Assembly: GCF_014202645.1 (NCBI RefSeq)
Contig: NZ_JACHHG010000001.1
Location: forward strand, 310,001 to 374,000
Source of the DNA: Deinobacterium chartae
GTDB lineage: Bacteria; Deinococcota; Deinococci; Deinococcales; Deinococcaceae
Reading direction: 5' to 3'
Length of the DNA: 64,000 nucleotides
Shown here: positions 17,637-27,935 of the stretch, piece after piece
How positions within the stretch are numbered: position 1 is the first letter of the stretch
Layout: every line of letters begins with the position of its first letter
The notes under the pieces: model-generated
Databases searched by the model: none
Seen by the model: only the letters and a program-made list of their open reading frames with translations
Told to the model about the DNA's origin: nothing
Translations under genes and position numbers: made by a program

Positions 17637-18308
17637 TCAGCCCGAAGCCGCCGGGAGCAGGTCCGGCAGCCGGAACAGCTCCGGCAAACGCTCGGCGGCG
17701 CTGCGGTCTCCGCGCACGCTGAGCCTTCTGGCAGCGATGGCCTCCTCGAGGGGCAAGGCGGCAAAGATCACCTGCTTGAGCGTGTTCGCGTCGCCCTCGA
17801 TCACGGCGTCGGGACGCTCGAGCGGACCTCGAACCGCCTCGAGCCGTCCGCCCTGGACCACGAGGCGGTAGCGGTCCTCGCCGAGGTGCAGCTCGAGGCG
17901 CAGTTCCCGACCCCGGGCGGCTTCGGGGCTGAACATGGTGCGCAGGGCCAGAATCAGCGCGTCGTTGCTGAGGTCACACCCGAAGGGCATGGTGGGCGAG
18001 CGCGCCCCCCAGCGGCCCAGTTGTTGCAAGACCGGCTCGAGTTCCTGGCCCCAGGCGGTGAGTTCGTAGACCTGCGAGGCGGCGGGGGGCGGCAGCTTGG
18101 CCTTGCGCAGCACGCCGGCAGCCTCGAGGTTCCGCAGCCGCTGGGCCAGGACGTTGGGACTGAGCAGGGGCAGGCTGGTACGCAAGTCGGTGAAGCGTTT
18201 GGGGCCCAGCAGCAGTTCACGGACGACCAGCAGCGCCCAGCGTTCCCCGACCAGGTCAAGGGCATGGGCCGCCGCACAGCCTTCGTCGTAGGAGCGTTTG
18301 CCAACCAT
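17637..18308 (-). CDS. HxlR-family regulator with C-terminal SCP2-like domain
   Basis: 223 residues. Residues 5-105 are the HxlR winged helix (CAAAHALDLVGERWALLVVRELLLGPKRFTDLRTSLP, then LAQRLRNLEAAGVLRK). Cys11 sits at the position used for electrophile or redox sensing in YodB/HypR-type members. Residues 115-215 resemble the SCP2 sterol-carrier fold (LRLELHLGEDRYRLVVQGGRLEAVRGPLERPDAVIEGDA). This two-domain architecture is known and may bind a hydrophobic ligand. The gene is divergent from the MFS exporter, with an inverted repeat and a leader peptide in between, so the exporter is its likely target. A near-consensus TAATAC box lies 6 nt before the ATG. Confidence 0.88.
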   Translation of the reverse strand: MVGKRSYDEGCAAAHALDLVGERWALLVVRELLLGPKRFTDLRTSLPLLSPNVLAQRLRNLEAAGVLRKAKLPPPAASQVYELTAWGQELEPVLQQLGRWGARSPTMPFGCDLSNDALILALRTMFSPEAARGRELRLELHLGEDRYRLVVQGGRLEAVRGPLERPDAVIEGDANTLKQVIFAALPLEEAIAARRLSVRGDRSAAERLPELFRLPDLLPAASG

Positions 18309-18368
18309 GTTTAAGTATTACACCACATGGTACGCCGAATGGACGATCTGGTTGCAATTTAGGATTAT

Positions 18369-18386
18369 ATTCTGATAAAACAGAAT
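18369..18386. promoter_or_regulatory. Inverted repeat between HxlR gene and exporter leader
   Basis: ATTCTG, a 6-base AT spacer, then CAGAAT, in an AT-rich stretch. It lies upstream of both the HxlR gene and the leader peptide promoter, and is a plausible HxlR dimer site. It is inferred from symmetry and position only. Confidence 0.5.
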
Positions 18387-18488
18387 CATGGGCCATAAAT
18401 ACGGATTAACCCACTGTGCCATGGCCTCACCCCCGGCCTGATCGGCAGCTTAGGCCAAGCGCCTTACTCGGATTGAGCCAGAGCGACC

Positions 18489-18517
18489 TTGCCCCTTTCC
18501 TTGCAGCCCACTAGGCT
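18489..18517 (+). promoter_or_regulatory. Promoter for the exporter leader transcript
   Basis: TTGCCC (18489-18494), a 17-base spacer, then TAGGCT (18512-18517). The -10 box ends 6 nt before an ATG, as at the window's leaderless genes. This predicts transcription starting at the leader ATG, about 230 bases before the exporter start. Confidence 0.65.
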
Positions 18518-18523
18518 GTAGGG

Positions 18524-18568
18524 ATGCTCATGCGAAACGCATACGAACGCCGGCCCGACCCCTACTGA
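18524..18568 (+). CDS. Putative 14-residue leader peptide upstream of the MFS exporter
   Basis: ATG 18524 opens a short frame, MLMRNAYERRPDPY, ending at TGA 18568. It is too short for routine gene calling. The case rests on three things: a well-spaced promoter whose -10 box lies 6 nt upstream, the terminator-like hairpin beginning about 20 bases after its stop, and the drug exporter beyond. The RRPDPY ending, with its arginines and prolines, is the sort of sequence that can stall ribosomes. A parallel is the leaders of ribosome-targeting drug resistance genes. It could also be chance. Confidence 0.45.
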   Translation: MLMRNAYERRPDPY

Positions 18569-18586
18569 TTTCCGCGCTTGTCCCCG

Positions 18587-18622
18587 AGGTCAGGCCGCGC
18601 CGCTGCGGCGACCTGCAGTTTT
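18587..18622 (+). terminator. Terminator-like hairpin in the exporter leader (candidate attenuator)
   Basis: Outer arms AGGTC (18587-18591) and GACCT (18610-18614), inner arms GCCGC (18594-18598) and GCGGC (18605-18609), then GCAG and TTTT. A second small stem (AGCTG ... CAGCT) lies just downstream. It sits between the leader peptide stop and the exporter, where premature termination could be switched by ribosome stalling. Confidence 0.45.
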
Positions 18623-18753
18623 CTGGCCAAACCCGCAGCTGACATCGGCAGCTCAGGCTGAAAACCGTCCGGGCCCCCTCGAGGCCGTTGCCGCCGGTCT
18701 GCTGACCGAGCTTCGTACGCCTCAGCCGGGTCCGTTTTCCCGAAAGGAGCTTC

Positions 18754-20232
18754 ATGACGTCCAACCATGCTCCCGCGCAGGTCTCGCGCAGCGATATGGG
18801 CATCATCGCCATCATGATCATCGCGACCTTCGTGGTGATCCTCAATGAAACCATCATGAACGTGGCCCTGCCGCGCCTGATCGTGGACCTCAACGTTACC
18901 GCCAGCACCGTGCAGTGGCTCTCCACCGCCTTCTTGCTGGTCATGGGCATCCTGATTCCCACCACCGGCTTCCTGATCCAGCGCTACTCCACCCGCACGC
19001 TGTTCATTGTGGCCATGGGCCTGTTCTGCCTGGGCACCCTGATCGCCGGAATCGCGGCGGGCTTCCCGGTGCTCTTGCTGGGCCGCATCGTTCAGGCGGC
19101 GGGAACAGCCATCATGCTGCCGCTGCTGACCACCGTGGTGCTGGCCCTGGTGCCGCCCGAGCGGCGTGGCAGCGTTATGGGCTCGCTGAGCATCGTGATC
19201 TCGGTGGCTCCTGCCGTGGGCCCCACCCTCTCGGGACTGATCCTGCAGGTTCTGCCCTGGCGCTTCATGTTCCTGTTCGTGCTGCCCATCGCGCTGCTGG
19301 CGCTGTTTTACGGCATCGCCCGCCTGCGTAACGTCGGCGAGACGCGCACGGCGACCCTGGACATTCCCTCGGTCCTGCTCTCGGCGGTGGGTTTTGGCGG
19401 CGTGGTGTACGGTTTCAGCAGCGCTGGCGAGGGCGGAGGCCACTGGGACCATCCTCAGGTCGTCGTTCCCCTGGTCGCCGGCGTCCTCAGCCTGATCGTC
19501 TTTACGCTGCGTCAGCTGCGCCTCAAGACGCCGCTGCTCGACCTGCGCGCCTTCCGCTTTCCGATGTTCACGCTCAGCACCGCGCTGATGATGGTCGCGA
19601 TGATGGCGCTGTTCGCCTCGGCGCTGCTGCTGCCGATCTACCTGCAGACGGTCCGCCACCTCGAGCCGCTGCAAGTCGGCCTGCTGCTGCTGCCCGGCGG
19701 CGTGCTGATGGGCATCGCCTCTCCCATCGTCGGACGGCTGTTCGACCGTTACGGTCCTACCGTGCTGGCCGGCAGCGGTGCGGTTCTGATGACGCTGATC
19801 CTGTGGCAGTTCACCACCCTAGACGCCAGCACCCCGGTGGCGCGCATCGTGGCACTGCAGATGACCCTCAACCTGGGTCTGGCCCTGCTGTTCACGCCGG
19901 CCATGACCACCGGGCTCAACCAGTTGCCGCGCCAGTTGTACTCGCACGGCAGCGCCCTGTCGAGCACGCTGCAGCAGGTGTCGGGCGCGGTGGGCACGGC
20001 CCTGCTGGTGACCGTGATGACCACGGCCAGCCAGAACTACCTGCGCAACTCGGGCAACTCGGCCTCCCCGGCAGCACAGCTCGAGGCCCTCACCACCGGC
20101 TTGCACGCCTCTTTCACGGTCGCCAGCGGGGTAGCCCTGCTGGCGGTGGTGCTGGCCCTGTGCCTGCGCCGCAGCCAGCCGCAGGCCCTCGAGGGTGACG
20201 AGGTCGGCGAACCGGCTTTCTCGGCTCACTGA
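18754..20232 (+). CDS. DHA2-family MFS multidrug efflux transporter
   Basis: 492 residues with about fourteen hydrophobic segments, as in LmrB/EmrB-like drug:H+ antiporters. Motif D1-like LNETIMNVALPRLIVDL lies in helix 1, motif A-like TGFLIQRYSTRTLFIVAM after helix 2, and antiporter motif C-like VISVAPAVGPTLSGLILQ in helix 5. AAAGGAG precedes the ATG by 6 bases. The gene lies between two HxlR regulators and behind a possible attenuating leader, suggesting induction by toxic organic compounds. A strong terminator follows. The drug spectrum cannot be predicted. Confidence 0.92.
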   Translation: MTSNHAPAQVSRSDMGIIAIMIIATFVVILNETIMNVALPRLIVDLNVTASTVQWLSTAFLLVMGILIPTTGFLIQRYSTRTLFIVAMGLFCLGTLIAGIAAGFPVLLLGRIVQAAGTAIMLPLLTTVVLALVPPERRGSVMGSLSIVISVAPAVGPTLSGLILQVLPWRFMFLFVLPIALLALFYGIARLRNVGETRTATLDIPSVLLSAVGFGGVVYGFSSAGEGGGHWDHPQVVVPLVAGVLSLIVFTLRQLRLKTPLLDLRAFRFPMFTLSTALMMVAMMALFASALLLPIYLQTVRHLEPLQVGLLLLPGGVLMGIASPIVGRLFDRYGPTVLAGSGAVLMTLILWQFTTLDASTPVARIVALQMTLNLGLALLFTPAMTTGLNQLPRQLYSHGSALSSTLQQVSGAVGTALLVTVMTTASQNYLRNSGNSASPAAQLEALTTGLHASFTVASGVALLAVVLALCLRRSQPQALEGDEVGEPAFSAH

Positions 20233-20243
20233 CCCCTCCTCAC

Positions 20244-20281
20244 GACCCGGGACCGAATCTTCGGTCCCGGGTCGGTTTTTT
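20244..20281 (+). terminator. Rho-independent terminator of the exporter gene
   Basis: A perfect 14-bp stem with a 2-base loop (20244-20273), followed by GG and a run of six T. It lies 11 bases after the exporter stop. Confidence 0.92.
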
Positions 20282-20369
20282 CAGGTGGCACCGCCACCTG
20301 CCCATGAAGACATACTGATATGTAATTTAAACTGTCTAGTGTGCCGAACGGCGGAGCTACACTGAGGAC

Positions 20370-20720
20370 ATGGCCGATCACGACTTCTGCCCGGTGCACG
20401 ACGCCATTAACCTGCTGCAGGAGAAATGGACGTTGCACATCATCCGCGCGCTGCTGCCCGGCCCGGCCGGCTTCAACGAGCTGCGCCGCGCCGTAGGCGG
20501 AGTCAACGCAGCCACCCTCTCACAGCGCCTCGAGCACCTCGAGCGCATGCGCATCGTCGAAAAGACCGTGCATTCCACCATGCCCCCCCGCACCTCCTAC
20601 TGCCTCACCGGGGCTGGGGTGGCCCTGCAGCAGGTCGTCGAAGCCATCGACCGCTGGGGACGTGACCACCTCGAGGAACAGGACGGTCACCTGCGGGCTG
20701 TCGCTGAAATCGCCCACTGA
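20370..20720 (+). CDS. HxlR-family transcriptional regulator
   Basis: 116 residues, a typical single-domain HxlR protein. CPVHDAINLLQEKWTLHIIRALLPG holds Cys7 and the first helices, and LSQRLEHLERMRIVEKTVHSTMPPRTSYCLTGAG is the recognition helix and wing. The lone N-terminal Cys is the sensing residue in YodB-type relatives. Its neighbour upstream is the MFS exporter, and the other HxlR gene is on the far side, so the exporter may answer to both. TACACT (20358-20363) ends 6 nt before the ATG: leaderless pattern. It is convergent with glgC across a perfect hairpin. Confidence 0.9.
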   Translation: MADHDFCPVHDAINLLQEKWTLHIIRALLPGPAGFNELRRAVGGVNAATLSQRLEHLERMRIVEKTVHSTMPPRTSYCLTGAGVALQQVVEAIDRWGRDHLEEQDGHLRAVAEIAH

Positions 20721-20724
20721 GTGC

Positions 20725-20762
20725 GCAAGCAGGGGGGCCGGAATTCCGGCCCCCCTGCTTGC
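20725..20762. terminator. Perfect 38-bp hairpin between convergent genes
   Basis: A fully self-complementary 38-bp sequence sits between the HxlR stop (20720) and the glgC stop (20775). It has no T-run on either strand, so it may act as a shared, bidirectional RNA 3' end or a stabilising stem. Confidence 0.65.
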
Positions 20763-20774
20763 ACTGAAAACCGC

Positions 20775-22013
20775 TCAGAACTTGTACGACTTGGGAACGA
20801 CCACCACGCCGCTCTCGGTCACGGTGAAACCGCGCGCCCGGTCCTGCTCGAGGTCCACCCCGATCTGCGTTCCGGGCGGAATCTCCACGTTCTTGTCGAT
20901 GATGGCGTTGTGGATCACGCTGTGCCGCCCGACCTCGACGTTGTCCAGCAGCACGCTGCCCTCGACCGTGGAATACGAGTTGACCCGCACGCGCCGCGCC
21001 AGCACCGAGGTGCGCACCGTGCCGCCCGAGATGATCACGCCGCCCGCGGTGAGCGAGTTCAGCGCGTGCCCGGTACGGTTGCCGCCCTCGTGCACGAACT
21101 TGTCCGGCGGGCTGAACTCGGTGGCGGTACGCAGCGGCCACGCGGGGTTGTACAGATCAAACTGCGGGCTGACCGACACCAGGTCCATGTTGGCCTCGTA
21201 GTAGGCGTCCAACGTGCCCACGTCGCGCCAGTAGGTGTTCGGTCCCTCCTGTCCCGGGATCGGGTTGCGGTGAAAGTCGTACGCCTGCACGTGATAGCCG
21301 TCCTTGAGCGCACGCGGCAAGATGTCCTTGCCGAAGTCGTACCCGCCCTCCTCCTTGGAGACCGTGACCAGCAGTTCCTCGAGGGCCTTGCGGCTGAAGA
21401 TGTAGTTGCCCATCGAGGTCAGCGCGGTGCCCGGCTGCCCGGGAATCGGCTTGGGATCCTTGGGTTTTTCCTGGAACTCCACGATCCGGAAGCGGTCGTC
21501 CACCTGCACCACACCGAAGCGGGTGGCCTCGGCCACCGGCATCGGGTAGGTGGCCACGGTGATGTCTGCCCGGCTGTCGTTGTGCAGCTGGATCATGTGC
21601 TCCACGTTCATCTTGTAGATGTGGTCGCCCGAGAAGATCGCCACCAGATCGGCGTTGTGGTTATCGATCAGGTGCATGTTCTGGTAGACCGCGTCCGAAG
21701 TGCCGCGGTACCACACCGGACCCAGTTCCTCGAAGCGGTACATCTGCGCCGGCACCAGCGTGATGAAATAGTCGCTCAGAAACGTACCGAAGCGCCAACC
21801 CCGCTGGATGTGCTCGGTCAGGCTCTGCGCCTTGTACTGGATCAGTACGTAGATCGAGAAGATGCCCGAATTGATGAAGTTATTCAGCGCGAAGTCGATG
21901 ATCCGGTACTTCGCACCGAAAGGAACGGCCGGTTTGGCCCGTTTGTGGGTCAGCGGGAACAGGCGGGTTCCCTGCCCGCCCGCGAGGACCATTCCGAGAA
22001 TACGCTGTGCCAT
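20775..22013 (-). CDS. glgC: Glucose-1-phosphate adenylyltransferase
   Basis: 412 residues, full length. Makes ADP-glucose from glucose-1-phosphate and ATP, the committed step of bacterial glycogen synthesis. The nucleotidyltransferase signature [25 protein letters not shown] is at the N-terminus, followed by [24 protein letters not shown] and FQEKPKDP. The sugar-phosphate region contains [18 protein letters not shown], and a left-handed beta-helix fills the C-terminus ([19 protein letters not shown]). GAGGAGG lies before ATG 22013. No other glycogen gene is next to it. Confidence 0.97.
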   Translation of the reverse strand: MAQRILGMVLAGGQGTRLFPLTHKRAKPAVPFGAKYRIIDFALNNFINSGIFSIYVLIQYKAQSLTEHIQRGWRFGTFLSDYFITLVPAQMYRFEELGPVWYRGTSDAVYQNMHLIDNHNADLVAIFSGDHIYKMNVEHMIQLHNDSRADITVATYPMPVAEATRFGVVQVDDRFRIVEFQEKPKDPKPIPGQPGTALTSMGNYIFSRKALEELLVTVSKEEGGYDFGKDILPRALKDGYHVQAYDFHRNPIPGQEGPNTYWRDVGTLDAYYEANMDLVSVSPQFDLYNPAWPLRTATEFSPPDKFVHEGGNRTGHALNSLTAGGVIISGGTVRTSVLARRVRVNSYSTVEGSVLLDNVEVGRHSVIHNAIIDKNVEIPPGTQIGVDLEQDRARGFTVTESGVVVVPKSYKF

Positions 22014-22079
22014 GGACTGCCTCCTCTCCTGACTTTATCGGGCGGTCGAGTATCCGTCCCTTGATGCTTCGTTCATATA

Positions 22080-22105
22080 CTAAAGAAAATACCCGCTTCA
22101 GCGGG
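22080..22105 (-). terminator. Terminator after the TolC-like coiled-coil gene
   Basis: A short GC stem CCCGCT/AGCGGG (22092-22105). Read on the minus strand it is followed by TATTTTCTTT. It lies about 40 bases past the stop of the minus-strand gene at 22146 and before glgC. Confidence 0.65.
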
Positions 22106-22145
22106 CACTTTTCTGGACAGCCCCTGTGGGCCCTGCCGGAAAATC

Positions 22146-24479
22146 TCAGACCGGCTGTGCGCTCAGGTCCACGTTGAAAACCACCTGAAGTCCCATGACC
22201 GCCTCGGACAGGCGGTGGCTCTCGGCCAGGTAAGCCGCGCGCGCCTGACGTACCCGCAGCCGTGCCCCGTCGCGCGCCAACGGCGAGATCTGTCCCGCTG
22301 CCAGCAGCTCTTCCTGACGGGCCAGCTCCCGCTGCGCCTCCTGCCAGGCCCCCTCGAGGCGCTCGAGGTTGTAGCGGATCCGCTCGATCGAGTTCAGCTG
22401 CGACTCGAGTTCCAGCTGCGCAGCGTCCTCGACCTGCTGCGCGTACGTCCGGGCGGTCTCGAGGTTGGCCTGCGCCGCTTCGCGCTGAACCTTGGGCACG
22501 TAGGGGTTGTCAGCGATGCGCGCCTCGAGCTCGGCACGCTCGAGCTGCATGCGGGCGTGGGCCAGCCGCGGGTAGCGCTCCAGCGTGCGCAGCAGGTTTT
22601 CCATGCGCAGGTCCACGCGCGGGGCCTCGGGTTCGTTCAGGTTGCTGCCCAGCGGCAGGCGCTCGAAGGCCTCGACCAGCTCGGTTGCGCGTTCCACCTG
22701 CAGCGAGGCGTGCTCGACCTCGGCAGCGGTTGCGGCACCGTACTGCTGGCGGGCGCGCACCTCCTCGAGGTTGTTGGCGGCGAGTTGGCTCTGCTCGCGC
22801 GCCAGTTCCAGTTCGCTCGCCACCTCGAGGCGCAGGTGCAGCGCCTTGAGATCCTCGGCGCGGGCCTGCAACAGCAGCTGGCTGACCGCGAGGTCGGCCA
22901 GCTGCAGGGCCTGCTCGGCCCCCAGCACGTGTGGGCGCAGCGCCTGCGGGTCGCGGCGCACCCGCTCGAGGTCACGCTCGGTCACGCTGCGGCGCAGGCG
23001 CGCCAGTTCCAGGGCAAGGTCGGCGCTGGATTGGACAGCGCTGACCTGAGGGGTTGGAATCTTCTCGAACACAGCATCCTCCTGAACGGCGAAGTGGGAA
23101 TACGCGGACGTAGCAGTGTCATGCGCGCCAAGACGGGCAAATGCGGCCTTCTCGGCAGGCTGTTCCTGGATCTCGGGCTTCGGCTCGGACTGTAACTCGG
23201 GCACGGCCAGAGACAGCAGCTCTTCGCCCGCTCCCTCGAGGAACAGCAGCTCTTCGCCCGCTCCTTCCACGAGAGGGGCTTGGATCTCCGCAGCTTCCGG
23301 TTCTTCTCCGGATACCCCCGGAGCCGGAACGTAGGCGGCCGCCTCGGGAACCGCCGCGGGCTCCTCGAGCGGCGCGGCGACCAGATCGGAGATAAACTGC
23401 TGGTCCTCGTTACCGAAGTCGGGGGTCTCGGGCAGGTGCTGTGGGTCGTTCGCTTCGGGCACGATGTTCTCCTGATCTTCGGTCGGATTGTTGCCGTTCA
23501 CCGGCTCCTCCGGCGCGGCCTCGTGAACGGCGCCGCTTTGCAGCTCCAGGGTCCGCTCCATCCCGAAGTCCTGCTCGGCGGCTTCGTCGGTGTTCATGTT
23601 CGTCTCCGGGCCCGCTTGCGGCTCCGCATCGTTGCCGAAGCTCAGCTCGGGCAGCGACGGCAAGCGCTCGGCCTCGAGGCCATTTACGGATTCTTCCGGA
23701 CCGGGCTGCTTTGGCAGAGCGGGCGTGGCCTCTGCTGTTTCGGATTTTGGGGCAGGCTCCGCTGCGTCCCGCGCCGCGGCTGCCTGTTCGAGGGCCACCT
23801 GCTGCAGGCGCCGCAACTCGGCGTCAGCGGTCATTCCGGCGGTCAGGGCCCGGCGTACCACCCGCATCTGGGCACGCACCTCGTCCGAAGCGCCCCACAG
23901 CCGCCGCTCGAGGGTCAGCAACTGGGCCCACTGCTCCTCGATCATGATCGTGCGGGCCGCCTCGAGGTCGGCGCGCAGGGTCCGCACCTCGTCTTCGGCA
24001 ACCTCACCCGCGTCGGTTCGCAAGCGCAGTTCCGCGAAACGTTCCTTGAGCCTGGGATCCGCGCCGAGAACGTCGCTGAATTCGAGCGCCATCACACTGA
24101 AGTGCCGCAGTTCCGCTGAAAGCCTGCTCGCCACCTCGTCCTCGCGTTCGTCGGCGCTGCGCACGCGCTCGGCGACGCGGGCGTGGTAGCTGGCGTCCTC
24201 GTCTGCCTCAGCGACCCCGGCGGGCAGCGGGGTTCCGGTCATCTCGTGCAATTCGCGCTCGATGGCCCGGACGAACTGCTTGGCTGCGTAGTGGGGCATC
24301 ACCAGCTGCAACTGGCGGTAAACCTGGCCGCGCAACACCTGTTTGTAATCCGCCAGCGTCGCGTCGTCGGGAGTCTTGCCCAGCTGGGTCAGTCCGGCGC
24401 GCACCGAGGATCGGGCAGCCCGCTGGCTCAGCATGTCGGTCAGGGCGATGATGACGGTGTTGTAGAGGACCTTGGACAC
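22146..24479 (-). CDS. Large soluble protein with acidic linker and TolC-like coiled-coil C-terminus
   Basis: About 777 residues. I chose GTG 24479 because CGGGAG lies 6 bases before it; a GTG at 24521 would add 14 residues. Residues 1-240 are a helical domain opening SKVLYNTVIIALTDMLSQRAARSSVRAGL. Residues 250-490 are a low-complexity, very acidic linker rich in Pro, Glu and Asn, with a tandem duplication of EGAGEELL. Residues 510-777 are long heptad helices with a double hairpin pattern like the outer membrane efflux proteins (TolC). They end in ARAAYLAESHRLSEAVMGLQVVFN, close to the family's C-terminal repeat. No signal peptide or beta-barrel strands are apparent, so it is not an ordinary efflux channel. 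Confidence 0.7.
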   Translation of the reverse strand: MSKVLYNTVIIALTDMLSQRAARSSVRAGLTQLGKTPDDATLADYKQVLRGQVYRQLQLVMPHYAAKQFVRAIERELHEMTGTPLPAGVAEADEDASYHARVAERVRSADEREDEVASRLSAELRHFSVMALEFSDVLGADPRLKERFAELRLRTDAGEVAEDEVRTLRADLEAARTIMIEEQWAQLLTLERRLWGASDEVRAQMRVVRRALTAGMTADAELRRLQQVALEQAAAARDAAEPAPKSETAEATPALPKQPGPEESVNGLEAERLPSLPELSFGNDAEPQAGPETNMNTDEAAEQDFGMERTLELQSGAVHEAAPEEPVNGNNPTEDQENIVPEANDPQHLPETPDFGNEDQQFISDLVAAPLEEPAAVPEAAAYVPAPGVSGEEPEAAEIQAPLVEGAGEELLFLEGAGEELLSLAVPELQSEPKPEIQEQPAEKAAFARLGAHDTATSAYSHFAVQEDAVFEKIPTPQVSAVQSSADLALELARLRRSVTERDLERVRRDPQALRPHVLGAEQALQLADLAVSQLLLQARAEDLKALHLRLEVASELELAREQSQLAANNLEEVRARQQYGAATAAEVEHASLQVERATELVEAFERLPLGSNLNEPEAPRVDLRMENLLRTLERYPRLAHARMQLERAELEARIADNPYVPKVQREAAQANLETARTYAQQVEDAAQLELESQLNSIERIRYNLERLEGAWQEAQRELARQEELLAAGQISPLARDGARLRVRQARAAYLAESHRLSEAVMGLQVVFNVDLSAQPV

Positions 24480-24544
24480 GCAGTGCTCCCGGAGCGAGGT
24501 CGGTTTGTGCCCCAACGGCACCTATGGGTTATCTTAAGAAATAA

Positions 24545-25366
24545 TCATACAGGATTAATGACTTGTTTATTCGGGAATCCCCGCTGGCGCAACGCCTCGT
24601 AGAGCAACAGCGCTCCGGCGGTACCGACATTCAGGCTGTCCGCAGCCCCCCGCATCGGAATCACCACCTGCTGCGAGGCCGCCCCGCGCAGCTGCGGGCT
24701 GAGCCCGTCGTGCTCTGCACCGAGTGCCACCGCCACCCGCCCCGCGTAGTTCGCGTCCCAGTACACCGTATCGGCATGCGGGGTGGCCGCCACCAGCGAG
24801 AACCCCTGCTGCTGCAAGAAGGTCAGCAGGGCCTCAGGCTCCACCTGCAGCACCGACTGGGTGAACAAGCTCCCCATCGAGGCCCGCACGGTGTTGGGGT
24901 TATACAGGTCCGTACCCGGTCCGGTCACGAACACCGCGTCCACTCCGACCCCGTCCGCCGTACGCAGCAAAGCGCCCAGGTTTCCCGGCTTCTCAAGACC
25001 CTCGAGGACCAGGACCAGCGCCTCGGGCGGCAAGCTCAGCCGGGAGAGGTCCGCTTGCGGGATGGGAGCCACCGCCAATACCCCGTCGGGACCCTCGCGC
25101 ATGCTGAGTTTCTCGAAGGCGGCCTGCGAGACGGTGGTGACCCGTTCGGTTTCCAGGCGCGAGGCCAGTTCGCGTGCCTCATCGCTGTAAAGCGCCTCGC
25201 ACAGATAAATGCGGTCCACGGCAGCACCGGCCTCGAGGGCACGGCTCAGCTCGCGGGCGCCCTCGATCAGAAAGCGGCGCTCGGCCTTGCGGGCCCGGCG
25301 CTCCTTCAGGCGCGCAACCGCCTTGATCTCGGGGTTTTGGGGGGACTCGAGGTGACGGGCGTACAT
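24545..25366 (-). CDS. TrmH/SpoU-family RNA 2'-O-methyltransferase
   Basis: 273 residues. An N-terminal substrate-binding domain (KAVARLKERRARKAERRFLIEGARELSRALE) precedes the knotted SPOUT domain. Motif 1 is EGLEKPGNLGALLRTAD, motif 2 VALGAEHDGLS, and motif 3 IPMRGAADSLNVGTAGALLLYEALRQ. The proteins use SAM to methylate ribose in rRNA or tRNA; the RNA site is not predictable. AAGGAGA precedes ATG 25366. It is transcribed toward the TolC-like gene, with 65 bases between. Confidence 0.93.
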   Translation of the reverse strand: MYARHLESPQNPEIKAVARLKERRARKAERRFLIEGARELSRALEAGAAVDRIYLCEALYSDEARELASRLETERVTTVSQAAFEKLSMREGPDGVLAVAPIPQADLSRLSLPPEALVLVLEGLEKPGNLGALLRTADGVGVDAVFVTGPGTDLYNPNTVRASMGSLFTQSVLQVEPEALLTFLQQQGFSLVAATPHADTVYWDANYAGRVAVALGAEHDGLSPQLRGAASQQVVIPMRGAADSLNVGTAGALLLYEALRQRGFPNKQVINPV

Positions 25367-25439
25367 GCGGTCTCCTTGCGTGGGAAAAGCACTGGAACAG
25401 CCTGGAAACAGCTTAATCCAGCTCGGGGTATACGCGAAC

Positions 25440-25540
25440 GGGACCGCAGCGGCCTGCGGTCCCTCGTCCAGCTTGGCAGGGCTTCTTGCCCTGCTCGCCC
25501 AGCCGCTCAGCGCGGGAGAGCCGCTACAAGCGGCTCTCCC
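25440..25540. terminator. Three consecutive perfect hairpins downstream of typA
   Basis: Within 100 bases after the typA stop lie three separate perfect stems: 12 bp at 25514-25540, 7 bp at 25476-25494 and 10 bp at 25440-25463. None has a T-run on the typA strand. They fill the 180-base gap between typA and the TrmH gene, and may act as RNA-stabilising or Rho-blocking 3' structures. Confidence 0.6.
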
Positions 25541-25547
25541 GGCGAAC

Positions 25548-27332
<1,785 letters not shown>

Positions 27333-27497
27333 GGTTTCCTCGAGTCGGCACAGGCTCTTCGCCTTGGCGCAGCGTCCCTTGATGCGGCGGCGCGGCAGCA
27401 GTCCTGTGGGTGGGTCTTCGTTACCGGCCACTCCCCTGCCCGGGTTCTGCGCGTTGCAGGCCCGTGACTTCGGAGGCGCGGCCGCCCAAACATCCAT

Positions 27498-27506
27498 TGT
27501 ATACCA
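27498..27506 (-). promoter_or_regulatory. Extended -10 promoter of typA
   Basis: On the minus strand TGGTATACA matches an extended -10 (TGnTATAAT-like). I see no good -35. It would give typA a leader of about 160 nt. Confidence 0.45.
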
Positions 27507-27752
27507 TCGCGAGGCCTGTGCGCACGTCATGCTTAGGTCAGAGCCGGTGGGCCGTTGCGCGCCCCCCGAAGGCACCTGGCAGCCTCATGCGCTGGGCTGC
27601 GCGGCGCATGAGAACGAGGGCACCGCTCACCCGAGCGACCCGACCGGTGGCCCGCCCCGCTGCGATTCGGCTGTCACTTTCGGTTCCCCTCGAGGCAAAA
27701 ATGCATAAACCTTTTGGTCGGTCCGGTGCTTTTTTGTGTCGGGCGCAAGGCC

Positions 27753-27935
27753 TCATCCGCGCGGGATCAAATTTACATCTGTCATCCAACCTGATTTTTC
27801 CTCTTCGTAGAAACGCAATAACATTCGGCGCAATGCGCGATTTTTCTTCTCGAGCGGCGCCCCATCTTTATGAGCAAAGTGAAGACAGATCCAATAATCC
27901 TCACGCAAGCGCTCACCCGAAGCCGACAGAGGCAT
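27753..27935 (-). CDS. Possible 60-aa hypothetical protein in AT-rich segment
   Basis: Open from ATG 27935 to 27753. The product is charged and helix-prone (ERLREDYWICLHFAHKDG, LEKKNRALRRMLLRFYEEEKSG) and reads more like protein than a random frame, but no family is recognised. It has no clear ribosome site or -10 box. Codon usage is AT-rich compared with all neighbours, suggesting recent transfer or a gene fragment. Confidence 0.3.
   Translation of the reverse strand: MPLSASGERLREDYWICLHFAHKDGAPLEKKNRALRRMLLRFYEEEKSGWMTDVNLIPRG

Noticed and set aside
15626-17764. Long minus-strand frame across both metal permease genes
   Set aside because: Rich in Arg, Gln and His with no hydrophobic or motif structure; the plus-strand permeases explain the region.
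18562-19674. Minus-strand Gln/His-rich frame over the MFS exporter
   Set aside because: Low-complexity mirror of hydrophobic codons; it also crosses the exporter promoter region.
23213-23268. Short tandem duplication inside the TolC-like gene as a possible mobile repeat
   Set aside because: It is an in-frame repeat of the EGAGEELL unit in a low-complexity linker, better explained by slippage.
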